From: Rhyzopertha dominica
Taxonomy: Eukaryota > Arthropoda > Insecta > Coleoptera > Bostrichidae
Direction: 5' to 3'
NCBI GenBank assembly: GCA_025024175.1
Contig: QCXZ01000064.1
Location: 3,782,001-3,846,000 of the forward strand
DNA length: 64,000 nt
Under the pieces are notes generated by a model, which ran no database searches, had not been told where the DNA came from, and saw only the letters and a list, made by a program, of their open reading frames with translations. Below are positions 32,791 to 45,580 of the stretch, piece after piece (within the stretch, counting starts at the first letter, position 1; each line of letters starts with the position of its first letter). A program made the translations under genes and the position numbers.

Positions 32791-33253
32791 TTTAAGCAAT
32801 GCTACCGTTGTTGTGGGTTAAACGCGATACAGAATCAGTAAATAAGTGTGAAAGGTATTATACGTTTTAGTTTTAATAAATTGCAGTGGGTTTGCATCGT
32901 TTTAAATAATTAATTAATAAGATTTATACCGCATTCATAATAACATTGCATCAACCAAGTCCTGTTCGGATCCATGTTCAAATTATTATTATTTATATTT
33001 ACGCGGGGTTTATTTCGAGAACAATTCTCTAATTTACTGTACTTTATTGGATCTTGTTATTTCTAAAATTTCTAGGAAATTTAGTAATTGGCCCTTTTTG
33101 CCATATTGAGCAAAATATCAACATTGTTATTAATTTCGAAAATATGAGCAGTATCTAAAAGATGGTTTGCAAACAGAATAATTTTGTGCTAATCATCATT
33201 TTCTTAAATTGTATTTTATTCTTGTCTCAAAATTTCTAAAGGGTCTGCCTATA
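32791..33253. other. No gene recognised
   Basis: AT-rich spacer between the tandem duplication and the DD41D element. Confidence 0.4.
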
Positions 33254-34740
33254 TGCCGCGTCGCTACAAAGTATGGAGCCAGCAGGATATTTCAGGTTCT
33301 GTTCGATCAATTTTTCTGAAATTGGCCATGGACCTATGGGTAATTAAAATGCATTACCATTTATTGCGAATCGGATACCCTAAAAGTAAAGAAGAAAAGC
33401 AGGATTCCGTGAAAAATGCAGTATTTTTTCAGATTTACATTACAGAAGATGCCCATTTACTTCTTGGTAGTAATGCAGGCTGAGTAAAAGTTTTCTAATG
33501 TTCTTTGTAGAATATTTGGAGGTAAGTTTTGAATTTCTGTCCTGATTTGTCCTTTTAAATCTTCTACATTATGTGGCCGATCAGCATAAATACGATTTTT
33601 CAGATACCCCCACAAGAAAAAGTCAAGCGGCGTCAGATCAGGGGAACGTGCTGGGCATTCTATCGCTCCGCGCCTACCAATCCATCTGTCTGGAAATATA
33701 GCATTTAAATATCCACGAACGTTGACTGTTAAATGGGGCGGTGCACCATCTTGCTGAAACTATATCTGTTCAGAAGGACGAGCAGCATTTTTACGATAAG
33801 GGAATAGGAGAATAAGTTCTGGTATAATGTGTTCGCGCCGGAGGAGCTGTAAATACTTGGCCGCATTCAAATTTTCATCTATGAAAAAGGCCCAATAATG
33901 TGCTCACCGATAATACCACACCAGACATTCACTTTCTAAGAGTGTTGTGTGTGGACTTGTTCCATCCAATGTGGGTTTGTGTCCGACCAATATCTGCAAT
34001 TATGTCTATTCACATTACATAATCCGATTTAAAATGTTTCTATCTTCATTTAACATGTTCATAGCAGTTTTGCAAGATTCTATCTTACGATCGAAATCAT
34101 CTTCGTTCAGATCTTCTAATAAGACAAATTTGTATGGATAATAGATCTCTTTTTTCAAAAATTTCTGAACAGATCTTCTGCTAATGTGGTGAGTAAGAGT
34201 ACGTTGTTGTACAGAACACTTGGGATTCTCTTGCACATCTAAAAGGACATTCAAGCTACTTTCCTCACTCGTAGTAACCTTTGGACGTCCTGGTTTTTGA
34301 CGATTTTTTAACACCGCCGGTTTCGTCAAAACGTTGCAATTTTTTAATGACTGTTGATCTGGTAATTGGTTCACGATCTTCGTAATTTGCATCGTAGAGT
34401 GCATTGAGGCATTGAGGCATTGTGATTGCAAATAACAAAGCGAACGAAAATTATCACCAGTCACGAGGAAAATGGAGACACCTGGAGTTTTTGTTCTTCT
34501 TAGTGATAACGAATACGGGTTTTATCCTGAAGTTTTTTGTAATACCCAAGTTTGTTATATAAATAAATATCCTTTTCAATGATGTGCCTATATCTGGGAA
34601 ACGAGAGCCGACAGGGAGTTGAAAAAATTTCTCAGAATGCATTTTAATTATACTCGTAGGCTCGTGCATAATTTCAGAAAAAATCGGTCGAACAGAACCC
34701 GAAATATCCTGCTGGATCTATACTTTGTAGCAGCCAAAGT
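33254..34740 (-). mobile_element. DD41D-type transposon, complete ends
   Basis: Ends are inverted: 33254 onward has GCTACAAAGTATGGAGCCAG 11 nt after TA (33252-33253); the right end, reversed from 34740, has GCTACAAAGTATAGATCCAG, also 11 nt after TA (34741-34742). Both continue with CAGGATATTTC and TTCTGTTCGA. The transposase lies on the minus strand. Length 1487 bp. A third copy of this end is at 3329. Confidence 0.9.
33470..34464 (-). pseudogene. DD41D transposase, frameshifted
   Basis: Minus strand. N-terminal region in one frame (34464-34015): QLPDQQSLKNCNVLTKPAVL, a GRPKVTT hook, SVQQRTLTHHISRRSVQKFL (helix-turn-helix) and a YYPYKFVLLEDLNEDDFDRK linker. Then RYWSDTNPHW with frame changes near 33930-34010; WCGIIGEHIIGPFFIDENLN; QQDGAPPHLTVNVRGYL with the second Asp; and SPDLTPLDFFLWGYLK with the third Asp 41 residues later. 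Stop at about 33463. The first catalytic Asp block (FSDE) is eroded. Same branch as 24011-25080 but clearly another family. Confidence 0.88.
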
Positions 34741-34742
34741 TA

Positions 34743-37010
34743 AGGTAGGTTTAAAAGTATTTAATATATTCTCTTTATTTGGAGTTAGTTAAAGNGGTTT
34801 TATTATACTTATATAAATACTTTTACTTTATTTTCGTTATTAATCTAATTCGTTAAAAATATTTAACAAGTTGAAACATATCCCTTACATATTGTGTGTT
34901 ATTTTACTGCTAAGAAAAGAAACGAACTGCTTAATATGAATTTCGAAATCGATACATTAAAGTTACCTACTCCATGAGAAACGATATATAATGAAGAAAC
35001 CATATGCAAGCAGGAATGACAACCTTTGATATACTATCCATCTGATACTTACTATAATACATCAAATGTTTGTTCTTATAGATGTGATCTGTTCCATAAT
35101 ACTTAGTTCGAGGTTCGAGTATTATTACTTGCGTTTCAATATACTTAATGCATTTCTCTGAACGAAGGATGTCCACAATGTACTTCTCTGCACGTGAGTT
35201 CTAACTGGAAAGTTCCATTCAGTCAGTCTTTCTTTGTAACAGTAGAAAATAACGAAGTCTTTCTATATTTCAACTTTGTTTGTGTTTGCTTTGTCGGCGT
35301 TCGTAAAATCTCTCTTTGATCGTAAAAGGTAGGTACAGTTACATTACCACAAACTGATTTAAAACAATAATGGTTCATTTGGAACGCTTTATCGTAATAT
35401 TAAAAACGACAAACAATTGACACAGTGTGAAATGTGAAATTTTTATGCCATGTCGTACTCGTATTTATTGGACGCAAAGTAGTTACTTATAAAATATGTG
35501 ACGTAATGTTAAATGTAATAATACATAGATTCGCTTTTACACAAACCTTGAATTCAGATTTCCGTTCGTAAATACTCGCGAACGTATTGTTTTCTTAAAT
35601 TATCGGTGATTGGTATCACTTCGTTCCACTAGTGTATATTTTGTTTCCCTGCCGTAAGAAATTCACTTATACACTATGCGATAACGTAATTGTTTGGTTT
35701 GGCAGTTAAGCGGATTCGCTTTTTAGTGTTACTCGAGAATTCAAATGTTTCGAGCAAAACTAAATATTTTAGTCTGGTTGCTTAAAAATAGATCCAGTTT
35801 TCACTTTCTGCGTTGCTTGGTGTAATGAGGCAACCAGGGGCGGTATTTTGCCTACGTCTTAAATACTAAATTAACATTTTATATATTAAGTTTTTCAATG
35901 GCTAAAAATTTTCGTTTAGTATAATATCATTTTGATTGTTTTTTTAATACCATTCAAAAATGTAAAATGCTATAGCGTTAAAATTAGATCTAAGTTAGCT
36001 AAAGATTTGACGTCAGCGTTTCTACAATCATAAAAGGAATGCCCACGACTTATTAATATGCGCTTCCTGATCTTGATTAGAATTAATAAAGTAGGATGGT
36101 ATATATTCCAAGCTAACAGAATAGTATCAGCTTCCTCACAAAAAAAAACCATTCGGTTCATTACAAAATATTAAATCTAAAAGTGGAAATCGTTATAATG
36201 ATTATGGACCCTGTTAAGCTATTCAATACATATTATTTTCTCAAAAAATAGAAATAACTAGCAATCAGTTGCCGCCATTTAAATTGAAGCTGAAATCATG
36301 ACATAAGTATATCAAAATATCAACAACATTTAGCATTTGTTAAGAATTCGGTTTTTTCTTCTTCAAGCTATTAACTATACCTTATATATTTTAAAAGGTC
36401 TTGTATTTACACTGATCAATAAGAAGTTACTTGGTTTTTGAGTTTGATTATTTATAATTTCTGTTGCTATATCCACTTTTATAAACGCTGTTATAAGATG
36501 ATAAATTCCTTATTGTAAATTTTAGTGTAATATTGCGTTGTGGAAAAATAACGTGTAGAAATGTGGCACATAAATATATGTCTACAGGTTTATATGTAAA
36601 TATTAAACATACAGAATCTAAATTTGAACATTTCCATGAATATACAATTCCTTAAAGAGGTCAAAGAAATTAGCTCTTAATTTTATTTTCTTATGCACCT
36701 ACCAAAGAAGTGTATTTCAAGATTTTGAGAAAGCACCCAGTAAACAGCTTGTTAATCAATGTAAGGGTTAGAAGAAGCCAGCCGTAATACATTTCATACG
36801 AAATTTTTTTATCCTTTTGCTACGTTACCGTTTAAAAACTCATTTCAGATAGCTTTATTTATTCCAAATAAAAAAGTTGTGAACAAACAATTTACTTCGC
36901 ATTGGCATGGTGGACATAGAAATCGAACTGTAATTATCTAGTAAGCGGCTTCACGTTGACATTTTGTAATAGCAACTTAATTGTTTTCATCCTACTTCCA
37001 ATTTTTATTT
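34743..37010. other. No gene recognised
   Basis: AT-rich. A patch at 35160-35700 is somewhat more complex (GCACGTGAG, TTCGTAAATACTCGCGAACG). Short frames such as 35970-36161 (minus) show no domain. Confidence 0.4.
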
Positions 37011-37014
37011 TTGA

Positions 37015-37880
37015 CAAAGCCAAATGCCAACATTTCAACCGGCAAGGGACCTTCTTCGGTGGCTTAACAAATATAACTAAATTAAAACACTAAAAGACAT
37101 TTTGACATATGGTAAACATTGATACACAGTTGCGTGGTGTGGGAAAAGAATTTGTTTAAATCACATTTTTGACTTTACTATTGCTACAAGTGGATTGTTT
37201 AAGGGTGTGAGATCAGTATTTAATAGATGGCTAGAATTGCGTTTCATGTAAATGGCCTGTAAGGGGTTCAAGTTGGCACGTGTTGACGTTTTTATGTTCT
37301 TCACGTTGGCTATATTAAATTTGTGATCTGTTTCAATATTATGTAGTGCTAGTGCAGATTTTTCTCCATTTCTATTGTTTACGTGGTACATATGTTCTTT
37401 GAAACTAATATTTGGATTATGTTTTGTTTGGCCAATGTACTTTTTTGGGCAGTTACAGCATTTAATCATTTAATCTTTATCAATGGTGTTGCCTAATAAG
37501 TTTCTTAATGTGTAGTTGTTCCCAAAAGCAAGATTAATATTAAATTTAGAAAATAAATTTTGAAAACTTGGAAGTAGGATAAAACCAAGTGTTTTATTNT
37601 TNTTATTTAATAACTTCCAAAAAACCCTACTATTCATTATAAACTTAATTGTTGTTGGTGAGACAAAGTATGATTTTTTTGTGTAAACCAATATGTATTT
37701 TGTTCAGTGTACTTTATCTTGTGTATTACATAATTACTCAAGTAGTCAATTTCAATTTTTCGATTAGGAAATAATAAAAAAGGTTCCTTGTAACGCAAGA
37801 TCCAGTAATGGTATTCCAATAAGGATACTGTCGGAAATATTTCATAAATCAATACTCCAATTATCTGCATACCCAAGACG
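37015..37880 (-). mobile_element. Penelope-like element, 3' part
   Basis: Minus-strand fragment from decayed RT sequence (about 37880) through the GIY-YIG domain to a 3' terminal region whose copy is at 7386-7690. In the 3' region a box reading CGAAGA...GTTGAAA (37030-37070, minus) corresponds to the hammerhead position but is degenerate. 5'-truncated; no target duplication identified. Confidence 0.8.
37161..37880 (-). pseudogene. Penelope-like RT end and GIY-YIG endonuclease
   Basis: From the right: PTVSLLEYHYWILRYKEPF and KIEIDYLSN traces of the RT C-terminal region, a frame change near 37690, FSKFNINLAFGNNYTLRNLL (conserved linker), a stop where relatives read through (37470), then IKCCNCPKKYIGQTKHNPN, which is the GIY-YIG core (here KYIGQT), then FKEHMYHVNN and a LALHNIETDHKFN block with the conserved His. 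Ends at 37161. Two N bases near 37600. Confidence 0.85.
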
Positions 37881-37884
37881 TAAA

Positions 37885-38305
37885 TCTATTTCCCAGTTTA
37901 TTGCTGTTTTAATTCCCTCTATTAAAGCGCGAAGCAGTAACCGTGGCTTTTGCCCTAATTAGATGAAATTAGCATGCTTCCCCCCTTTATTTGGGAATTT
38001 AATCACCTAACAGCTCCTTATAAACACTCCGCAGGTAACTTTTCTTTATGGCAGATTACAGCGTTATCGACTACTTGGCGGAATGGCGAGAACTACCTAA
38101 TTCCACTGGAAAGTTAAGTAAAACTTTCGGTCTTTGCCTGCCTAGGTAATGCTAGAGACTTGAAAGTTCGGCGGGAAGAATCTCTGCAATTTGCTCCAAT
38201 ATTCTGTAGGTAATAGAGGCACGTTCTGTTTCTCTACGCGCTCACTGAGCCTTTCGAAAGTTCGTGATTTTATACTGGCACCGCTTAGGTAAAAATGTCA
38301 TCCGT
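37885..38305. other. GC-richer non-coding island, candidate enhancer
   Basis: Complex sequence without an ORF. Contains CCTAATTAGATGAAATTAG, CAGCTCC, TTTATGGCAG and CGGCGGG words. The homeodomain-like and Hox-like words suggest regulatory DNA but are short and could be chance. Confidence 0.33.
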
Positions 38306-38639
38306 TCGTGGCTGATATCTTAATAACCAAGTATTTTAGAAGCGTGAATCAAAGAAAAATTGGAAGAAGAAATGTTCTTTCGGAGACGTCCTGTAATGAA
38401 TTTTGCATATTTTGTTTAGTAACATAGTAAAAAAGAAATTTAAGGTAGTAAAAATAGGTTAACATCAGATACGGATGGAGCTTTTATAAATACTATCGCC
38501 AAAGTTATCAATGTGCTAACTAATTCTAAATCATTGTGCAAATTAACCAAAGCAATAATGAATTGTACAGTTATTGACCGTTGATTATAGATGTTTTTTA
38601 AATATATTAGGTTCCGGTCTTCTAAATAAAACTCTTTTA

Positions 38640-39482
38640 TCTTATGCCAAGCTTTCGGAGATCTTATGTCTCCTTCTTCTGGGCCTATAATATTTTGTTA
38701 TATAACTACAAATAGAGAACAACAAACCATATGAAAAATACTTACAATAGAAACGGAATTATTCTAAGTTGAACAGCAGTCTTGACTTCATATATATAGC
38801 TCTAATAATTATAGGTAATTCTAAATATTACTAACTATTAATAATTACAAACAATCTGGACAAATATTAAAAATATCTTTCAAAATTAGAAAACTGACAA
38901 CCAATAATATGAAATCTAGATATGACGAAAAATTTGGAGGGTGCATGTAGGGGGAAGTTATGATGACGAAAATGGTTTAAAATGGAGGAGATAGGTATAA
39001 ATTTTGGAAATATTATGAATATCGCTTCTTTTATTAATACTATGAATTTGTCTATTGATATGGGCCATTTCTAAAAAAAAACATTTCTTTAAATTTATTT
39101 CTTTATCCAAAACTATTAGATCATTAAAATTAAATTTATGGTCAAGTTCATAACAATGATTAAATATTACAGAGGTTGTTTTATTATTTTTTATATCTCT
39201 TTTGTGTTCTCTAACCCTGTCAGTTAAGTATCTCGCAGTTTGACCAATATATACTGACTCACAGTTGCTATAATTTAATAAATATACTATATATCTTAAA
39301 TTTTCAATAGGAGTTTTACATTTTAATTTTGAAAAATAATTTTGAATTTTTACAAGTGGGTAATAACAACATGAACATTTTCTATTTCTAACAATATTTT
39401 CTTTATTTTATCGCTAAGATCTTCTATGTAGGAATTACACAATATTTTGTTGTAGGAGAAACATTATTTAATTTAAAATAAA
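38640..39482 (-). mobile_element. Penelope-like copy, minus arm of a head-to-head pair
   Basis: From about 39482 leftward: CYYPLVK-type linker, YIVYLLNYSNCESVYIGQTA (GIY-YIG core at about 39240-39300), RVREHKRDIKNNKT, NHCYELDHKFNFNDL, then LEMAHINRQIHSIN and a 3' region ending near 38640. A hammerhead-like box lies at 38651-38683 (CAGAAGA, stem GGAGA/TCTCC, GAAAGCTT); the GAAAGCTT matches the palindromic element at 16864. Frame changes occur in the linker. Confidence 0.82.
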
Positions 39483-40270
39483 ATAAATTTAATAACCATT
39501 GCCTTCCTGTCAATTATTGTTTAGTAAGTTTAGATGTTGTATCACTTTTTACTAATATTCCTGTAAATTTCTGTAAAGATGTTATTTCTAAAAATTGGGA
39601 TAGTATTAAACAACACTGTAATTTTAATTTAAATACCTTTTTAGATATACTTACATATGTATTTGAGCATATATTTTTAGTTTTAATGGAATTTTTTATA
39701 AACAAATATTTGTTACCCAATGGGTGGAAAAGTTTCATCTATTTTGGCACAATATGTAATGGATGATGTAGTTTTAAATTGCTTAAATGCTCTAAATTTT
39801 GATGTTCCATTTCTAGTTAAAGTTGATGATATTGTATTAGCAATTCCTTTTGATAAACATGATGAATTATTATAATTTTAATTTAGAATTCTTATCCCGT
39901 TCCTTTAGTGAAAACACTTTTTTTTAAAATTGATAGAACTGATGTAGGATCAGGTGAAGAGGTTTTAAATAATGTTTCTCCTACAACAAAATATTGTGTA
40001 CTTCGCTACATAGAAGGTCTTAGCGACAAATTAAAAAAAAATATTGTTAGAAATAGAAAATGTTCATGTTTGTTATTACCCACTTGTAAATAAATCAAAA
40101 TTACTTTTCAAAATTAAAATGTAAAACTCCTATTGAAAATTTAACAAATGTAGTATATTTATTAAATTGTAGTAATTGTGAATGAGTATATATTGGCCAG
40201 ACTGCAAGACACTTAACTAAAAGAGTTAAAGAACACAAAAGAGAGATAAAAAAATTAAACAACATAACTT
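39483..40270 (+). mobile_element. Penelope-like copy, plus arm of a head-to-head pair
   Basis: Plus-strand element of the same family, starting further upstream: YCLVSLDVVSLFTNIPVNFC (RT motif A at about 39525), INKYLLPNGW, ILAQYVMDDVVLNCLNAL, then LVKVDDIVLAIPFDKHD, the catalytic motif with Tyr changed to Lys-Val (about 39815), then PTTKYCVLRYIEGLSDKLKK and YLLNCSNCE*VYIGQTARHL (GIY-YIG with an in-frame stop near 40185). It is cut off at about 40270. Several frame changes; dead. Confidence 0.85.
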
Positions 40271-40870
40271 TTCTTCATATTTTCACGTGTAGAATACACC
40301 CTTTATTTTAGTGTCACCCTGTATGTAGTCGTACTGTAAGTTTCTCTCTCTTCTTACAACTGAAGAGCCATATCATGCAGCATTTGATGTATGTATAAGA
40401 ATTGTATTTTCGAAACTAGTACCTTAAAAAGATTATTTTATGCAGTTTTAGTTATTTAAAGCGCATCCCTAACGTTTATTACACTTAACATAAATATTGA
40501 AGGACCCCGACTTTATATTCCAGGAGGTCTATCTATATCTCTGAGTCATAACACACAGATTCCCGTAAGTGCTCACTTATTTAAAAAACAGCACCTGGTA
40601 GGTGTGAAAGACGCCGAGTTGACAGACATTTAACTTCATTCTTTCGTTCAATTTGGTTGCCTTCTTCTGGATATATTTGCGTATCTGTTATTGGACAACT
40701 AGTGGAACATATTTCCAATTATTCCAATTAAAGTAGGTAATTTATCATCCAGTGCTGGAGCGAATGGATGGGGGATGTATGTAAAAAACCGGTAACAAAT
40801 CAGATGTCGGAGCTGTAATCCATGTTTACTTTAAATTTGAATACCGTGTTTCATAAACCACAGAACATTC
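40271..40870. other. No gene; possible short transposon end
   Basis: AT-rich. TTTAGTGTCACCCTGTATG near 40305-40325 resembles an ACAGGGTGTC-type terminus seen on Tc1/mariner-like elements, but no partner end was found. Confidence 0.35.
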
Positions 40871-40874
40871 AGGA

Positions 40875-41410
40875 GCCATTAAGCAATGTCAAATTCACTG
40901 CCGTAGCTGAAATCCTCCCTTTTGTTTGCTTGTTAACGGTATTAATCTAGCTTAACTTTGTGGAACCTCAAAACACATTTGTTGGATTGTTTGGCATTAA
41001 AACTGTTGAAAAAGCGACAGTAGGCTCGTTTACTTTTATCTCCGTTCACTCTGATATTAAATCCGGTAATCTCGGAGATTTTTCTTCTTCTAATATTTGT
41101 GATAAACAATATTGACCATTTGGTAGGGCGTCGCATAATCCAAATTTAATTTGGATCGATTTTGAGGGAAGTTTACTTCCAAGGATCCTTAGAAAAACAT
41201 TGCTCTCACCTAAGATTTAAATACACGCTTTCGCTTTTACTATAATGCGTTAGAAGGGACTTGTATTGATAGGTGGATCCAATATCGTGTGNTGGACTTT
41301 TGTATATTGGTCCAAACGTTGACGGATTTTTTCTGGTAACCTGAACTTCCTCACGAGTTCAATGATAGCGAGAGATATATATTCTTGCTCGAAAAGGTAC
41401 ATTTTACACG
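40875..41410. other. GC-moderate non-coding island
   Basis: More complex than its flanks, with words such as GGTAATCTCGGAGA and GTAGGGCGTCGC; no supported ORF. One N at 41292. Confidence 0.25.
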
Positions 41411-41499
41411 CTTCAATACATGTAACACATATTCTTCAAAACTAGAAAAACGTTTACGTATTAATAGGTTTTTAAAATAATTTTTGAATCTAATAAAAT

Positions 41500-42790
41500 T
41501 CATAATTTTAAAGTAAGTAAAGTATATTAAAGGTAATGCATTAGTAGTTATGATGAAATAAATGTTTGTTCTAGTGGAGTATCTGTAATCTAATGAGTTA
41601 AATTCTGAAACACTTTTTTGTATAAAACTAACAGTTAAATATATAAATATAGGAAACAGTTATAATATTTAAAACATATTTGATTTAAATGACCCCATAC
41701 TAGAACAGCATAACTCATTGTGCTTTTGTCTAAGTAAATTAAGAAGATTTTTTAATTGCCTTAGTAAATATTTCTTTTAGAAATGATAGTTTCTATACAA
41801 TCAACATGAAGTTCCCAATTCATTTTACAACCTAGATGAATGCCCAAAAGCTTGATTGGATTAATATTACCAATATCGTGTAACAAACATTTTTGAGACA
41901 ATGTTTGTCAAATAATTTTTAGAACTGATCTTTTTCAATACAATATTTTACCTAAAACCTTTAATAGAATAATATCGTTGAATAAACAAGTATTTGTCCC
42001 AAGACAGGTATTTGAGTGACTCGGTGCTTGATTAGAGTACAAGCAGAATTTTGAGGCTTTTTATTTATTAATATGATTTTAGTAACCAGTGCTATTTTTA
42101 TCTAATTTTTTAAATAATTATATATTATGCGACACACATGGTATTTATTACAATTTCTGACGTTATTTATGGTTGTGGTACTAACCAACTTATTTCTGTA
42201 ACCGTATTGGGCACTTATAAATAGATCATTTATTTCAAAATAGTTTTGTACTTGCATATTTAGAGATGAATTGGAAATTAAAAAAATAGGTACTATTTTA
42301 ATGGGCCTGTAGTTTTTGTACATAGAAAGAACACATGACAGCTTCAAACATTTATTAGGGAAATCAATACCTGTAATACATATATTGATTAATCTTCTCA
42401 GTGGAGGAAAATGCTATTTAATGTTTTGATTCCCTGAAGTAAAACCATATGGATTTTTATTTAAATTTTTTACTGTACTTATTACTTCCAAAAAAAAATA
42501 CATTGCTTAAATTTAAAATTGCATTGAGGTAGCGAAGTTAAAAACTATTAGTCCTAAATTGTTAATAAAATATTCACTATAGCCATGTTCTTCTTGGTTA
42601 TCGCCCAAATTATTATTTCTGATTAATTGCCACATTGCCTTTTGCTTGTTATGTGCATCGTCAATAAAGGCATTATACTTGTTTGCATTATTTTGTTTTA
42701 CACATATTATGTAACATAAAACATAAAAATGTGGCTAGTGTTTTCTAGTTCCTATTACTTTTAACACATTTACATTACATTTTTTTGTCT
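41500..42790 (-). pseudogene. Eroded non-LTR reverse transcriptase
   Basis: Minus strand, read from 42790: AHNKQKAMWQLIRNNN, then MYKNYRPIKIVPIFLISN (the YRPISI-type block, 42300-42347), YFEINDLFISAQYGYRNKL followed by STTTINNV, a gap in which the YADD region is not recognisable, then IKLLGIHLGCKMNWELHVD (about 41790-41850) and a SYAVLVWGHLN block (about 41690). This is the order of a non-LTR RT palm and thumb. Many stops. No tail or boundaries could be fixed. Confidence 0.75.
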
Positions 42791-43195
42791 TTATTTTTTG
42801 GCTGTATCATATTTTTCCCTTGTAGAAAAGTGCACGACGTTTAAATACTATAATTCCAAGATTGATACTATTTAGAGATGTTTTAGATGAACTCCTACAT
42901 TGAGAAAAATTTGAAAAAATATCGTACGCTGTGACTTGTTTGTATCAAAGTGCGTTCAGTGGAATGGAGCTGTATGTTTTACAGCTCACGATTTAATATA
43001 TCACTGGTTCACTAGCTCTTATCAAATGCAAAGTAGAGTTGCAAATTGTCAGGATTAACTATAACACCACAGTTTTCACAAATTTTAGCGTCAGGTAATT
43101 ATAAAATATAACACTGTAGCAAATGTCGTTATACACTTCTTTATTCCTTTATTTTGATGCCAGACAATTTACCAATGAAAATATTGTTGAGTTAG
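42791..43195. other. No gene recognised
   Basis: AT-rich spacer. Confidence 0.4.
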
Positions 43196-43199
43196 CATC

Positions 43200-43620
43200 A
43201 CAGATTTTGCTAAACTGCTTTAGTGGCCTCTCTCACAAAATGTTTATTCCGATAGAATTCAATGCTTCGTAAAAAATTGGACTCTATTCTCGTTGAGGCT
43301 AACGGAGTGTGAAAGAAACATGGGCAACCATTCCACATTATAGAGCATTCCCGCCTTCGAGAATGTGTACTATAAAACACAATTACGAAAACGTGGTTTC
43401 GCAACTCGTAAACAATTCATGATACCGACTCGCTCGCACAGCTGTATTTATTTTTTCGCTTTTATTGCAATTTTTTTGGCTGCGGGCGGCAATGAATCAG
43501 AAGTGATTGTGTACCTTAGCAATCGGTCTACTGTCTGGATTTTTTCGGGCTTTGCGTGGGTTAAAATTTTTAAGGGTTCCACACAACACAGCTGCCGCTT
43601 TTGAACTAGTCCTCATTGTG
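43200..43620. other. GC-richer non-coding island, candidate enhancer
   Basis: Complex block with CACAGCTGTATTTATT, CTTTTATTGCAATTTTTTTG, GGCTGCGGGCGGC and a second CAGCTG near 43590. Overlapping 64-79 codon frames show no family. Composition suggests conserved regulatory DNA; not provable here. Confidence 0.33.
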
Positions 43621-45225
43621 CTTTTACAGATTACCTATTATACTTTTACATAAAAAAATGAAATTTACTTTTTACTCTACTTTATTCAGAACTGTATCAG
43701 TATTGTTTTTTACACCATGGCTACGAGACTAGATAGTTTAACATTGCATGCTTAAGAAAAATAGATTTTTGTTTTAAATATAAATGAGTATACTTCACAA
43801 TTCGCTTCATATTTTCGTTATTGGTAGTGTAATCATTTAATTTAATACAAGCAGTTTTTTCAATCAAGATAAAGTCCTTATCAGAAGGATAGTGAGTGTA
43901 TTGTTTTGAACGTTTCTTCCTTGATCAGAATTAATAGAATGTCACCATAAGTCAACTTTAGTTTTGTTTCAGATAGTGGTTAGTAATTATAAGAGGGTGG
44001 TTTGTTGCAAATCACGTATCCGGATATGAAGAATTTCAAAATCACTTTAAAAAAATCTGTATTTAACATTCACACTGGTTCTATAGTTTTAACCTTTCAT
44101 ACTTAATAACAGAATTTTAAATTTACCCAATGCTTTCTGATAAATAACTTAAATAATTTTTGAATAAAAATTTATTACACCAAAAAGAGTTGATATTCAA
44201 TTGCTGGTACTTGATTGAGAAAAGAGTTAAAGAAAACCTAATTTTTTCAAATGGAAATTGTCTCGTTAGTCCATTTTAGCTAAACTTTTCTTGAATAATC
44301 TAGAATAAAAACACTTGTTTCTCATCTCATAATCAATTTTGGGTCGTTATGTAGATCAGTTTTTGCTTTTACAGGATATCAACATAGTCTTCTACTTACC
44401 TTCTTTTTGAAATTTTTAGATACTGACTGTTTAAAATACATCTTTCTTTAAACTTCTTTGAAAAGGTACAGGCTGTAATTCTCCAATAAATGTCAAAATT
44501 ACTTGATATAAAAATATAAAAAATAGTTGGCAAAATTTGTAATAAACATTTGTTAGCGTCTTAGGTTTACTATTCAAGTTTTAGTTAGCTAATATAAACT
44601 ATTTTAGAAGTATATAAAATTTCAATGATAATGCCNTATTCTAAATGTCATATTTGATATCTGATTTGCTTGTGTTGCTGATTAAAGATTGCTTTTCGCT
44701 TGAAGTCCACTCATTTCAATTAATTGTAACTTAGACAACATTAGACGGACTGCTTCCATTTTTAATACTCATATTATGAATACTATGATAAATATGATGG
44801 CTTATTACTAAAAGACGCTTCCATCTGTAGTTGATAGATAAGTTTTCAATTTAGAAAATAAAGTTACGTGGCATTTGAAATTCATAATAGTAACATAACA
44901 GTAGAGTGAGTGATTGAAGATTACGTCCGATAAGTTAAAGGTACACATAGTAGCTATAAACATAAAAACAATGCTTTAGTATGGTACAAACAATATATTG
45001 GAAAAATAAACAAAATTTTCCGGTTAGATAAACAGATAAGCAAAAAAGATGCATTACCCTGCATTTGCCATTGACTTTGCTCCTGTCGAGTTTCATACTA
45101 CTGTTTGTTGCATTTTTTGGAATAACTTCGACTACGTCTATGTAAAAAAATGATAGTTGTCACAAATTAAATATTTTTATCTATATATTTATGAAAAATG
45201 ACACATCCTGCTTTGCATTGGTTTA
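43621..45225. other. AT-rich, no gene recognised
   Basis: Long AT-rich stretch with no ORF of interest and no repeat relation found. Confidence 0.45.
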
Positions 45226-45229
45226 CGAC

Positions 45230-45580
45230 ATTTTTCGGTCCACCCTCGTACGCACAAACGGTCACGTAGGTAACACAGACATCTGTACAAACACTATCAG
45301 CTTGACTTGGTCCAAAAGGAGCTTCTAACNAATACTGCACGTTATTAAAATCGGGTGTTCAGGTGTTTACGTTCTTATGATCACTTTTTACGCATTTTTT
45401 GTCAGCATACGTCGGCGAGCAATGCTGCGACATAATTGGCCGTTTTTTTTGCGGAGCCACGGCAAAAAGCAGTCAGTTCATTTTCGTGACGGGTGAGGCA
45501 GCGTTTGATGTAGTTTAGTATCGCCAACGATAGCTAAACATGTAGTAGTACGGTAGTGCGGGTAAAATACGAGCTAAAAT
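45230..45580. other. GC-richer non-coding island
   Basis: CG-containing block (CACCCTCGTACGCAC, CATACGTCGGCGAGC, TGACGGGTGAGGC) in a long AT-rich region; no ORF. Candidate regulatory DNA. Confidence 0.32.
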
